From Oscheius sp. JU75 (Eukaryota; Nematoda; Chromadorea; Rhabditida; Rhabditidae): a DNA stretch of 64,000 nucleotides. Location of the stretch: NCBI GenBank assembly GCA_037178855.1, contig JASJZC010000006.1:2480001-2544000 (forward strand), written 5' to 3'. The notes beneath the pieces are model-generated. The model saw only the letters and a program-made list of their open reading frames with translations, ran no database searches and was not told the origin of the DNA. Positions 24,311-37,220 of this stretch are shown one piece after another; within the stretch, counting starts at the first letter, position 1; each line of letters starts with the position of its first letter. The translations under genes were made by a program, and so were the position numbers.

Positions 24311-25708
24311 CTAGGAAATCGGGCTTTGGCCCCAAAAAGGCTGTTAATTGATGGCTAGCCATTGGCTACGTTAGATCTTCATATTGGAACTTGGACCCAT
24401 CGGACAATAAAGAAAATCTAGACGCTATGACATAAAGGCGAAACAAAATAGTTTTACATGGGACGACAATGTCAGTGTATCGATTTCCGACTAGCATATT
24501 GCCTTTTGTTTCAGATCTTTTTAAGCCAAAGAACTTTAAAGTGTCACAAAATCAGAAAGCCGTGCAGTAGTAGTGACTGAACAAGAAGGTTGTCTTTATA
24601 GAGCAAATGGAACATTGAAAAATTCAAACTAGTTCAAAAACCCTAGGCAACTAAAGAAAGGAGAGCACACATTTGGATTCCATTCCGTTTTCTTTTAGTT
24701 TTGGTGGAGCTGCCTAGCAAGAAATGCAGCGAGCGAGAGAGGAAAGTGGGCGTCTTCGAATCAAATTCCCTCATGGGAACGCGCGTGAGGCAGCAAGCGG
24801 CCGTGGGGATAAACAACCAACAAAAAAAGGAGGAAGAAGGATATCCGGAGCAAGAGAAAGGGTTGAAGAAGAGGGCACAAAACTTCTGAAGACGGTACAT
24901 CAAGAAAAAGGGATCAGTATCCAGTCCTAGTTGTATGGAACGAGCGAAACAAAAGTCAAAGAAATAGATAACTGAGTTGAAAGGGAGGAACAGAATCATA
25001 AAGAATGCTCCACATGAAATAGCTGTATTGTTTATATCTTTTTCGAAAATTCCAGCAGCCACTCTCTGTCGTCACAATACATCTTCTGTTAGCCAAACAC
25101 TGAAACATTAATAACTTTTCGAAAGTGGCTGAAGAAAAGTGTATTGGGAAGACCTGGCGGACGAAATATCAATGTCTGACAAGTAAATGTTCTTCTAGAA
25201 TCTATGAAACAAAAACGTTCTAAACAAAGTATCAAGCAGCCGAAATGGAGAGAAGTTAGAGTACACAATCGGTATTTCTCAAAGTCAAACGAAAGAATAA
25301 AGAGAGTACTATTGCTCTCAAGTCAAAATGAAGCCACTAGGAATCTCTTATTACTATGAAGCGGCGCAGTCGCCAAGGCTAACTGAATGCATAAGGATGG
25401 CGATGCCGTCGGAGACGGCAACAACTTTTTCTGAACACCAAAACTAGCTTGCTCGCTTCGGTTTCGTGGCACTCGATAAGAGTGTGAAACACGAAAACTT
25501 TTTGTGTTTCCTACCAGTATATTGAAGGTATGATCAACACTATCAGTTGCAACTATCAGTAGACGGAAAAAAGAGAAAATCTCGGAAAAGTATGGGGCTG
25601 AGATTAGAAACTGAAGATAAGGCAGGTACAAAGAGTGCCCGGGGTCAAAGAGAGCGGGTGGTGTCCGAAGAAGATGTCATTTCGGGTACAAGAGCTTTTG
25701 TAAATTTT

Positions 25709-25764
25709 CATTGTTCTTCAAAGTTGTAGAGCTGATTAAAAGCTTCAACTTTACAGAGCATTAG
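25709..25764. repeat. short palindromic repeat, copy 4
   Basis: Left arm TTGTTCTTCAAAGTTGTAGA and right arm CTTCAACTTTACAGAGCA around a spacer with GATTAAAA. Confidence 0.7.
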
Positions 25765-28099
25765 TTTACTCACAAATGCCGCTCGCACCGAAATTCACCA
25801 GGCTTGCCTTGTGAGCAAAAGTTGCCAAAAAGATGCTTCAGGAGTAGGTTGTATGCTAGGAGATGGCTCTATCCTGCTGCAGCGACTTCATCGTTCGGAA
25901 TTCATTACAGTATTTTCGGTAACTAAGGTACCGCCGAACGTCTCCGTCCAAAACCAAACAAACTGGAAGCAACGGTAAAACATAAATAATCTGACATACT
26001 ATGAGGCTTTGCCTTATGAGCAAAAGTTCCTGAAAAAATTTAAATATTTCAGAATAGTTTATATACCAGAAGATGAATCACATCTCTACTTCTTTTCGCT
26101 AGCATCAAGGCTAGAATTTTTCGACAATGCAGGCTACCATTCTTTTGTCCACCTTTGAACAAAAGAAGAAATGTTTCACAAAAATTAGTTATAACAGAAC
26201 CCTGTTTTGCGCTAGTATTCGTAGCCAAATATCGCAATGTTCGAAAGAAAAACCGATCGCCACAGCTGCACAGAATGTGCAATTATTTACTTTTTTCTTC
26301 TTACTTGCAAGACAATCCAGTGTTCGAATTCTAACGAGGAAAATGGAACAGGAAAAGTTCGAAAAACGATAGGATATGAGGGGACATCAAACGAGGCCAA
26401 TAGAGCTCTTTTTTTTCAGTTAGACCTCGTGGAATAATGGCCAACACGGGGGCCCCGTGGCTTGTTTACCGTTGACACTGAAGTCAATATGAACTCTTTT
26501 TCATGTTTTTGAGGCGGGAACAAAGCCGCAAAACATTCAAATTTAGGCGGTCAAACAATGATGGCAAGAGGAAAAAAAAGCCACTTGATCTGGCCTGATA
26601 GGCGTGTGCAAAATATCGCCTGACCAAAATATAAATGATAAGAATGGGGTAGGGGGATTTTTTTTTTCTTCATCACCTGACTCTACTAGCATTAGAAAAT
26701 TTTCGTGACTAGCTGAGCGGTGAAACATGAAAGTAATTTAGTAGAACAGAGGAAAATATTGGAACATGCTATGCATCAAAATTTGAATGTTTCAAAGTAA
26801 AATTCTCCTGATTCCCACAAAGTGCGCAACCCTAGCATTGTTATAGGTAACAGTACACGTACCACAACCGATAGGATCTGTCGAATAAAAATTCTGGAGG
26901 GATTTTTTGTCTCAATGAAGATAACAGAAGTTTAAAAACTTCCCTGACTATAGCGGGACAGTGATACAATAAAGTAAACTTGGTCTTGGCCTTCGTAACT
27001 AGAAGTTTTTGTGTTTCAACGATGCCTCGAAGGCGGAAAGTAGGCATTACTTGTAAAAGGAGGCATTATTTGAAAGACGAAATGCGTTGATAACACCAAA
27101 CCTTGAATGTTTCCAAGAAAGGTATCCATGCTTTTAAAAATGTAGCTCACTCTCTTATATATTCAGAGCTCCGATTGCCTGACTGGAAAAGAGAAAAGCT
27201 GAAAAAGCACCAGAAACGTGGAAATGCTTCTGCCACATGGTATTGTGTTGTGTCAATAGAACGGGCCGGAAAACAATTCACTTCCTGAGAGTTTGAGGAC
27301 AAGAGAGACAGAGAGAAAATGGAATCGAAAGACCATAAAGGTATGGCTCCAAAAAAGTCTGGAATATGTAAGGTTCAGTATTTTTTCAAATTGTGAGACT
27401 AGTTTTTCGGCAACTTGGAGCATTACTTTCAAAATAGACAAGATGACTAGAAGGGAGCATGAAACAAAAAAGAAATTGTATTTTTGGGAGTAGCACTATT
27501 GTTTTTTACGTCGACCGACAAATTTACTGCGCTACAGAAGAAAGTTCTGCCCTAATAGAAGACGTGAAACATATGAGAATAACACAAAAGGCTCGAGCTG
27601 CAAATTGTAAAGGAAGAGAATTCCAAGAAAGAATCGTGAACGGGAACAAACTTTGGTATAAGAGATCGGTTTAAAACAATTTCTGTCTCTTGAACTGAAG
27701 CAGTGAATGTTGCAAAAAACAGAATGCAAATACCAGAACAAATAGTTCAGTTCGGTCAAATAGTATGAACCACAAGGATTACTTGGTAATTTATCAAGGC
27801 GAACTTCAATAAGCGCCGACAAAAGCAAAAAATGGTATACGAGCTGAGGGTTCATACATTATAGCATGAAAAACGCAGTGGAAATCATGAAACCAAAAAA
27901 AAAAGAATTAATACTCCACCAATTAGGTTCTCGACTAAACGACTGAAACATCTTCCGATTCAAATGAACAGGATATTCTTTTTTTTTTAGCTGACAAAGG
28001 ACATGGAAAATGGAATAAGAAACAAAGAGGAAACAAAAACATTGGATAATTTTCGGTTTCGGAACTTGGGAATGCCAAAAACTGCTCTCCCCTTCAAAA

Positions 28100-28240
28100 A
28101 AAAAAAGCCACGCAAAATGAGGTGTTCGCGTGGCCCCACCGCGCGCTGTCCAGCCCACCACACACGCCCGGACCCGGTCACTTATAATAGCGCTGGGGTC
28201 ATGACGCGACACGTGAACAGGAGACCGTCCTAGACCACGT
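28100..28240. other. GC-rich island in gene-free DNA
   Basis: Composition rises sharply, with CGCGCGCTGTCC, CGCCCGGACCCGG and a TATAATAG element, in an otherwise AT-rich stretch. No protein frame here resembles anything known. It could be a promoter, for example a distant acly start or a noncoding RNA start, or an old insertion. Confidence 0.3.
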
Positions 28241-30468
28241 AGCATCTCTTTCGATGCTCGGAAGATTCCCTCTACCCTTGGGTTGGAATGAATGAGCTCA
28301 GACCACCTTTTGGGTGGTGGAAAATGACCATGCAATGTAAACAGAAGAGATAAGGAGGGAGGGAATGGGTGAGACTTTTTGGGTTGGGATGTCGTGGAGT
28401 GAAACACCAGAGAAACCATTCAGTGAACGAATGCGTTGCAAGTGCCAATATAAAAAGTCTGAAACATACTACGACTGTCTCTAGTACTGAAAAGCTTTAA
28501 AAAGTGGGATCGTCTAACTAAAAAAAGATTGTATGATTTCATCCTAATTTGAATTGAATTTTGTAAATCAGACTGCAAACCAGACAATAGCCATCACATA
28601 TCGAAGGACCAGGAAAGAATCAGTATCTGAGGATGTCATGAAGCAAAAAATATAGTTGTATTTTTTCAAAGAGAATGTAAAGCTCGTCTACTCGCTGGGG
28701 AATTGCTGGTTCCTCTGACTCGTTACTTCTGGCATTCTAAAGTTTCCAATGGTTTTTTGTATATTGTGTGGGTCTAGCAAAAAGTAATGAGGGTTTGAGA
28801 CTAAAGTAATGAGAACTCTCTTCGAAACAAAAAATCACGAAAAATTTTTGGACCCCACATGGAAAGGTAACTACTATTGTAAACTCATGCGCCTCACAAT
28901 TCAACAAAAAACTCTTATTTTAGAATATAAAAAAAATCAAGAAGCACTCTGCTATCGATAAGTGATTTTCAGGCACAAGACTATTCCTGCTTTTTTCATG
29001 CTTGGGTCTACTAGATTTATTTTGTAGTTTGGGGTATGTACACATGCAACTATGGAATACTGCACGCTATCTATTAGACATTTCCGTGAAATATACCATG
29101 AAAAAAAGTTGATCACAGCTAGTCAACTTCGCAGAATATCGAAAATTTGAAAAAACAACAAAATATTGTGGTTATTGGAACACTGAGGTCCCACTACTGT
29201 TCCAAGTATGACTGAAACATAATGGATAACAACAGACAAATGAACAAATTTCTAATAGCGAAACATTTGGGGAGATAGGTCGGAGGAAGAGCCAAAAAGT
29301 CCAAAAACTGACGTGAATCAGGGACACTCATACCGCCTTTTTCATCATTCGTGGAGGAAGGGAACATTTCAGAAATTTCTGGGTGGAAGGATACAAAATT
29401 CTGTGAAAAGGCACAACCGTTGTCTCTCAATCCTTATATCTGCCCCCAATTTGGGTGGAAAAACAACCTGCAAAACAGCGTCCGGCAAGTGCAAGGACGA
29501 GGACAGTTTGCTGTAAATAGGCTCCTCAAGTGGCTCTGAATTTATAGAAATCGTGCGGGGCACAATCATCCGCCCACATAGAGAGACAGAGAGCAAAAGT
29601 GGAAAATGACACGTAGAAAGTGACCAATGTACGTGACTAATGAAAAATTGGACAGAAGGCGGTCTAAAGAGAAGTTCATAAGCCCATTTGAGCAACTTTC
29701 TAAGAGTTTTGGAATTGAGGATCGCTTGGAACTGTCCGAGCTACTGTTTGAAGGACCACAGTATATAGTAACAGTGAAAAAATAGTTTTTCTAGAAATGT
29801 TCTTATGGTAAAGATAAAAATGTGAAACTTGCAGAAAGGTAGAACAATGAGTCAAGCACTTAATCTAACAGTGAAACAATGCTGTTTCCTCAGAGAAACA
29901 TTTGAGAGATGCTGTCGAGTTTTTCTTGCCGACCTATAATTTATGTGTTCACTTTCATCATTCGTAAACTGTCTGCATCCAAAATATTTCATAATTTTTA
30001 TAAGGTCAAACCAGCAAAAAAGAGGACGATCAAAACCTTATAGTGATGGAAACATAATATGAATCAATCTGCAGAGATTGAAGACGATAACAGAAGTGAG
30101 TCGAGGCAAAGAAAATGGCAGAGAACAGCAACTCGAGCGTTTTCACTTGTGGGATTTGGGAAGAATGGGATCTACCTGCACATAAATTATAAGTCGGCAA
30201 GAAAAAGTAGTCAATGAGGAGGGAGAACAGGAGTGTATCGAGACGTAATGAAACTAAGGATATTCCTGTAATGTTTCAACGATTCTGTAAGACCGAGCAA
30301 AACTGAGAGGAACTGCTTTATTCCACAAAAATGCTCACAATACACAGTAAAACTTATGTCAGGCCAAGGAAGATTTTCATTCAGCCTTTTAATATTTCAC
30401 CTTTTCTATAAGACGAAGCAAACGTGCAATGGATTACTAATGGCGTTCCCCTGCAAAAAAAACGAAAA

Positions 30469-30523
30469 CATTATGCACGACTTTTCAGTTTTCTTTTTTT
30501 CTACTGAGAAGTCGTGCATAATG
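30469..30523 (+). ncRNA. candidate pre-miRNA-like hairpin
   Basis: CATTATGCACGACTTTTCAG is followed after a T-rich loop of about 13 bases by its reverse complement with one change, which would be a G-U pair in RNA. The stem is about 21 base pairs with no bulge. This could be a short microRNA precursor, or simply a small palindromic repeat. I do not recognise the arm sequences, and expression is unknown. Confidence 0.3.
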
Positions 30524-31041
30524 TATTCGTAGTCTCAATTGTTTCATCGTTTTTTCACTACTGCAGCAAATATCAACATCTACTTATACTTTAGCACCAG
30601 GAAGAAAAAAAGAATATAGTCAATGGACTGAATCAATTGTCAGTAAAGAGGTCACCGGGACCGGCGGACGCCTTGACCGTCGGTGACGCGTTGGCGAGAA
30701 GATGTCAGATAAAAAAGGTCTCTTCTTCCTCCGCACCGATGGCTTTTTGAAGGTCGAGGCCATTGGGATCCCGTTTCCAAAGTTCGAATTTTTCTCAATG
30801 GAACTCGTTGATTCCTTTCCCTTTTCACTGCTAGTATTTGGGGGACAATAGGATGAGTAGGCGATTGAATCAGGACTAGAGTGAAGCTCAAATTTTAGGA
30901 TGGGCAGAGAAATGTCTATGTTTCGTGGTTGATATGAACGTCGAGAATGACACTATTAGAAAACTCAGGCTTGTTCTTCATTAGTAAAATTGGTGAAACT
31001 AAAGTTGTACAATATTAACAAACATCCTCACGCAAAAAACA

Positions 31042-31049
31042 CTGTTTCA
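31042..31049 (+). promoter_or_regulatory. exact CTGTTTCA core
   Basis: Full eight-base match in the gene-free region. Confidence 0.5.
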
Positions 31050-32494
31050 CTAGCTCTCGGATGAACTAATTGGAGTCTTGAAACATTTTGGTTCCAAAAA
31101 ATTGAGGCACAGATAGACGAAAACAAACATCTGCACCTCCTTTCCCGTATCTGGTGAACTGAATGGAAGGTATGTCCCGTACCGTATCGACAGATTCATT
31201 TGATTACCAGCTGTCTGACTTATCATTGACAACAGGCGGCTGCGCCACTCGCTTCCCTAATAGCAATTTTCAAATTCCCCCGATATCTGTCTTGTCTATG
31301 TGTTGACATACCAAGTCTTGCCAGCTTTTTTCTCGTGGTGACACACGGACGAATGGACAGACATCATTGCACTTCAGTAGCAGGGAGATCGATTCATTCT
31401 CTCTATAGCTAAAAAGGAAAACTGAAAGACTTGATTATGAGAGGGACCTCTAACGGTTTCAGACTAGGTGAATTGTATTTACGAAAACGTTAAAACATTT
31501 TTATTTCATAAAGTTGAAGAAGAGGAAAAGCATGGCAGAAGTCAGTAGAAAAACAAAGGAACTAACAAATTGCCTTCCAAAGAACTTGGTCGTACTTACA
31601 GGAGCGTCGAAACATTTCCTAAAACTGTCGCGAGAAAGCATTGCGAAAGTCCGAAATTCTCTCATCCGACAAGTCTTCCGTAAGACACCATTTTTGATTT
31701 TTTGATAAGTGACAATAAGCGGTAACAAGTCCTATGACAGCATCATTGTCCGACAAGTGCATTGAGCTAAATAAGAACACTGAAGTATTTTCACTAAAGA
31801 AAACTGTCAAACTAACTACTGAATTGAACCGTCCCGCCCTCTACGCAACCTTATTACCTGTGCCTTCTTGGCAGTATTATTCGATAATTTGGTTTCTAAC
31901 GAGACGAACTACAGCACCGACGTTTGGTAACATCGGATTAAAGATACATGGACCTTGAAACATTGTTTGTTTCAAATCCTTACAGCACATCAAACAGAAA
32001 GTAAGAGGCTTGAAACAAACAATATTCTATACCTCATTTCAACTTTTTCTGCCTTCTCTCTCTCTACGGCCATAACCGAATTGGCGCTGTCGTTTCCGCT
32101 ACGAACGGGGGCAGCGCGTCAACTGAGTGAAAAGCCCAATCTGCATGCGAATGACCCAGGTGGCTATTTTCGTGCCCATACTCTTACACTGAAAAACAAG
32201 GCTATTCTGATTATTAGTTCTGTCTCTTTATTTCTCTATCTCTCTGCTTGTATTTGGTCATTTTTTTGTTTCACCGAATGTATGTATAGATTGAGCGAAA
32301 CAAATCTTCTTCGTAATACTTTTCGTCCACTTTATTCCCAAGAAGCTGAAAAATATAATGTATTGCTGAGAACGTATACGAGCAGACCATTGCTCGTGGA
32401 CCTCTTGACTTTTGAATCATCTGAAAACAACAGTTAGCACAAAATTTCGATCATCTACTTGGTATTTCGAACACAAAAATAGCATTTTTGACTA

Positions 32495-32542
32495 AGCAAT
32501 GTTCTGTAAAATTGTAGACTTTCTAAAACTTTGCAGAACATC
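32495..32542. repeat. short palindromic repeat, copy 5
   Basis: Left arm AATGTTCTGTAAAATTGTAG and right arm AAACTTTGCAGAACATC with a very short spacer. Confidence 0.72.
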
Positions 32543-35500
32543 CCTAAGCAGAAAAAGTCCCTTTGGACCTAATAAATAGGATCAGAATCCGTAGAAAGGT
32601 TCACATCTATTCGAAATTTCTTTCAAAAGCCGCTCATATCAAAAGACTCTGTTTATTCTACTCGCCTCCCTACAATAAACTCCCATTCGTATAACATCAC
32701 CCATTTCCTCCTATTGCCTAAATTGATAGTTTATACGGAGAAAAACAGAAGTTTCCGTCAGCTTATTCGTTCCCGCTGGCTTCTAATTAGCGAGTCGCAA
32801 GGGAGTAGAGGTCAACGTTTGCTGGCCTTCCAATGGGAAATATGGTTTTTTCGGTCATCCCAATGAGCTCGCAGCAGTAATTTTGAAACCAACAGGGTGA
32901 GTTGAAAGGACGGATTGTTGAGACATTTTCAACGGAGAGTTCAAATGAACAGAAACATTGAAGATTCATAGTTACTGTGTATCATTTTGATTCTACCACG
33001 AGCCAAAACTGTAGTTTGATCATTTTCTACGAATCCCGTAATAACAATGAAGACCATCATCGACCATGCAATGTTTTTTAAACATTTACGTGCGAACAAT
33101 TGAATGAAGCAAAGTTCAGTGCTTTTCTTGTTCCAGTGGAGCATACAGTATGGCTATTTCTAACAGGGATGATGAGCAATTTTGGTGAACAAGAAGGAGG
33201 TGGTCATTTTCACTTCCTCACCACAGACTTATCGTCTCCATGAATCATAGGTCTTGTGATTGAGCATTCACTTGTAGTGAAAACTTATTGTTTCAGCTCG
33301 AACTGATATTAAATAGCTCTCTTAAGACACAATGTTTTCCACCAATGGAAAGTTGAAATATTCCCCAATTTTTTACTCTTTGCCGTTCCTGTTTAAGTGT
33401 TCTCTTCTTGTTTCGTACTTTCGAACCAACAGCGAAAACTGAAACTAAATTTGTTTAAACCAAGTTAAAAGTCTTGAATCAAATGTGTATTGTTTCTACC
33501 TGTACTCTTATTTAGCATCTTGTCCAGTGAGGCATTATTTTTCGCGTCTCTCAATAATATTTTTGTACATGTTTTCCGCTTTGTGGCCCCTTATATCATC
33601 AAATACGACACCTTTCAAGAAGACTTCGAATCGGAAAAAAAGGATATTGGCAAAAAACGTCAAATCTGGGATCGGCATGACTTTTGCTGCAACATATTTT
33701 TCGCTGATACTCTCACTTATGTGTTTGAGTTCCTAAAATGTTTCAACAGTTAGTGATAATCAGAAGCCTTTTAGAATTTTCAGTATCCTGAGACCATATA
33801 TGAGAAAAACAAGCAGTCTAATTCAGATCCTTTAACCTTCCTATGTCTCTTTTTTGACTTCTAGCTCTCCTTTTCCAACCACCCAATTCCAAAGCTTTTT
33901 CTCCCCACTCTCACCAGTTTCCTCGAATCTCAGGCTCATTTATGAGCTCATAAAGGGGGACCGAATGGAGTCTTTCTCTCTCTGTCTAAGTGCTAATTTG
34001 CCAATATTCCGGCTGTTCCAACATCAAAGATCACGTTCTACTTTTGGCTAGGTCTTTTGTCCGTGGCGTTCGGCTCTTTTGTTCCAGTAGTTGGTACCTA
34101 GAACTCTCGCAGTTGACTTCTTTTTCGCAAGTACTAAGTTTTTTGACACTTTGAGCTCTTCATAGTAGCTTCTCGGTTTTTTTTTCCAAACTAGACGTAT
34201 CTTTCTGCTACTCTGTTTCTCTGTCCCTATCACTATCTATCAAAACTCTTGCTACAACTCTCTTTTTCCCCTCGTCCCATTCTAGCGCCCTCTTTTCGAG
34301 GGGCCTTGTAATCTATTCTCGAGCCGCTAACGGAATTTCTTTTGCCTCGTTGGCTGTTGGCTACACTCAAAGGGTCGTCTCTTTTAGTGACGAGGCGAGG
34401 GAACGATCAGACGAGCCGTGAAATTCGAGTTCCTCTTCCTCTGTCTTTCACAAATTTTATTGGTCACAACGACCTCTCTTCCTAGTTCCCTCCCTTCTCA
34501 TCCCGAAAAATAATTTTGCTGCATAGGAACAGTCTTGCCCTAGAAACAGAACTAGTTTTCAGAGAGTTTCTTAAATGCGTCATTGTCTCATAACAATTTC
34601 TTGTTCAATGAACATAGTGTTGTGGACGCCCTCTCTTTGTAATTCTCAAGAAGTATATTGTTGCAACACTAAACTATAGATCTTGACAAGAAAGTACTTC
34701 ATTGACTGCTTTCTCACGTCGGGTTTCAACAACTTACCTTTGAGAAATTATATTCTTTCACTGTTGCGCTATATACATATATATACATACCAAAGTTAAC
34801 TATTTAATGTGAGAGAAGTACCGTTCTTAAAAACCTTCCAGCACACTTGTTCCGATGCCTCATTCCACCTCCCTTTTTAATAGAACCACTACTCTGTCGT
34901 TAGATTATTTTCGTCACAATGAATGTTTTATCTTCCAAACCTAACTCAGTTATCACGTCCCACTCATTTTTTAGTGGAAATGTTTTTTTTGCGTTTCAAC
35001 CAAAGATTACATACTAGGTACAATGTTCTCCTGATTTTGTTTTCCTCGGAACTCTAAATTTCAACTTTGGCCACCTCTTAGAAAAATTTATTGTTCCAGA
35101 AAAGACTCTTAAACAGTTAGAGCCCAGCTGTTTGTTTCTCCCATACTTCCCGCTCGTGAAAATCAGTAACTCTTCAACATTTTAACTGCAGATGAATTGC
35201 TAGGCATCCAGCTTTCCTTGCTTGACATGATCTTGAGTAAGAAATATTCACTGTTCTTCGTAGAATTCACCTCAACTTTCCTGTCAAGAAGTCCCAATGT
35301 TTCATCGTTCTATTATAAGAAATCGGAACTCTGATTCTCGGCTTTATGGTACCGATGTTTGTTTGCCTTACTCAAAAGTTCTCCAGAACAAGATCATTTT
35401 TGTGTTTCGCGATTTCTCTATATACCATCTGATTTCCATCAATGAACAAACTCATGTCGGTCCATCATCGCTTATCAAAAAGATTTGTGTTTCAGCTGCC

Positions 35501-37220
35501 GACTATGTGTATAGACGACAATTTATCCCCGTTCAATCTCGTTCACGTGATGTAGTCTTTTATCTTCCAATGTTTCACTTTTTGGTGATATACCATCGAA
35601 CTGGTTTTGCTGAGTTCTTGCTTCTGTATCTTGTTTCAACTATCCCTTTAGAGATAATCAATGTTACATCTCTAGGTTACTGGTAAGCAGTATTTGTTTG
35701 ATAGACCCCGGATAACAAAGCTTGAAATATACACATTTTCGACCCTCCTCTTTCAGCAGACCAATTATTAGCAGCCCTTACCATAACGTCAAAGTTTTTC
35801 ACTTTTTCGCCCTTGGTTGATAGTAAATGGAAGTTCAACTTGTTCTTACAATGCGCCTCTCGTGTTTTTATAAATAGTTTTCATTGATCTTATCATTCCA
35901 AAGTTTTTTCTAATGCCTAACACACCATTTTTGTCTTCTCGAGTCTTGTTTACAGCTTCGAGTTCCCTCCCTGAAATAACATTCAATCGAGCCTTCGACT
36001 GGCTGTTATTGTCGGCTGACACGACTCTCAGGACTCTTTAGGCATCTGGGCTCGGATTTCGATGCCCTGCTTTAGGATCTTTAGACACGCAGCGTTCTTC
36101 CGGGCCCAATATCTTTCCAGGAACGAAAACAATGTAGTAGATTTCTGGCCATGTTCATCATTTCCTCGTAGACTTGCTTATTCGACGTAGGCGTTCGTCG
36201 CGTTTTGTCTCTCTCCTCTCTTTACGCGTCAGCGGACAGCGCTTTAGACCTTCGCAAGATGACGAGAGGTCACTTCGGTGAGATTTTCTTAATTTTTCTG
36301 AGTCGATTCCCTCGTATCTCACCCGCACTGTCTCGGTAGCCAGAGGATTTCTCTCCCTTACCGTCTCTTAATTTAGAGGACTTTATAGTCCTTTACAGGC
36401 ATCTAGAGAAACGTCCTACCCGTGTAGTCTCGTTACCCATAGAAATTTTTCAACATTAGAATAAACGCACAAGTTTGCTGGCTAGCTGTTTCCTCTCCGA
36501 TAAAGTTAATACCTTATTAAAACTTACCTTAAACAGGTTTACTGGAATACCAGCCGTCTCCGACGGCTTCCGCGGTCCGTTGACCACTTCACAGTAACTA
36601 AAGTCGTCTTTTCTCGTGTCTACTTCTCTGAACTGCTTAAAAAGTCAGGGAGACTACAAAACTGCAAAACCGGCCGATCTCTGGGCGTTGGAAGTATTAG
36701 CCGGATTCCTCGTAAAAATCTGTTAAACCAATTCCCTCAGATTTGTGTTTTGGCTCTGTTTTCGGGGTCAAACGAGATCTCTTTTCACTTCAATACTGTT
36801 ATGTTTTAATCTTCGACCAAAACCGTGTTCTTCCCCTTTCTCAACGATCTTGTGCCCTCTGCCATTCATGCTTATATTACTCTATTCTCGTACTCTTTCC
36901 AGTTTTGTCTATCTACCGAGCCATCTGAAATTGAAAACGAAAACTTATGGCTTCCCAGTGTGAATATATGCAATGACTTTCTTCAAACGTCACTATGCGC
37001 GTGCCAATTTGGACAGTGCAAAACTTTTTAGGAAGATAGATCAGTTTTCATTTTTTAAAGCTGAAATGCTTCACTCATCACTCAACAGCACTTCCTCTTT
37101 TTTTCACTGATTCCACATCCACGTCTCTATCCATTTTCCTTACTTCTTCATTTGTCTTTTTCAACCAAAAACGACAGAAGTTCAGAATCTACTAGCACAA
37201 AATGTTCTAATCTCACCACG

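Larger units (their letters stand above)
23661..28090. other. gene-free, motif-rich DNA upstream of acly
   Basis: No frame looks like a protein. The stretch holds a large share of the minus-strand TGAAACA motifs and palindromic repeats near 24247 and 25709. The acly promoter presumably lies in its left part, but I see no recognisable core promoter. Confidence 0.5.
18381..29878 (-). promoter_or_regulatory. piRNA-type motif block, mostly minus
   Basis: TGAAACA starts (-): 18381, 18388, 18521, 19004, 19128, 19251, 19339, 20167, 20640, 22181, 22423, 22780, 22885, 23874, 23954, 24038, 25101, 25205, 25485, 26721, 27460, 27565, 27944, 28400, 28460, 29213, 29872. TGTTTCA starts (+): 18586, 23394, 23672, 24507, 26172, 26788, 27012. 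That is 27 to 7 in favour of minus. The block spans acly introns 1-8 and the gene-free DNA upstream of the gene. Confidence 0.68.
30272..32017. promoter_or_regulatory. piRNA-type motif block, mixed strands
   Basis: TGTTTCA (+) at 30272, 30540, 31043, 31968; TGAAACA (-) at 31079, 31956, 32011. Sites at 31956 and 31968 point at each other over a few bases. This is the switch zone between the minus block to its left and the plus block to its right. Confidence 0.55.
28241..37220. other. gene-free, motif-rich region
   Basis: Nine kilobases without a convincing exon. It holds mostly minus motifs up to about 30 kb, mixed to 32 kb and only plus ones after that. It also contains a hairpin at 30469 and a palindromic repeat at 32495. 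Two less AT-rich stretches, about 34250-34450 and 35930-36740, lack the motif and contain phrases such as GCCGTCTCCGACGGC. They may be promoter or UTR DNA of the gene starting at 37221, or old transposon DNA; I recognise neither. Confidence 0.45.

Noticed and set aside
27859-28419. 186-codon minus-strand open frame
   Set aside because: Low-complexity and aromatic-rich translation, no family resemblance, crosses the GC-rich patch, and has piRNA-type motifs inside; likely chance.
31955-32437. 160-codon plus-strand open frame
   Set aside because: Begins in a motif pair and shows no recognisable domain or splice context; composition matches the surrounding noncoding DNA.
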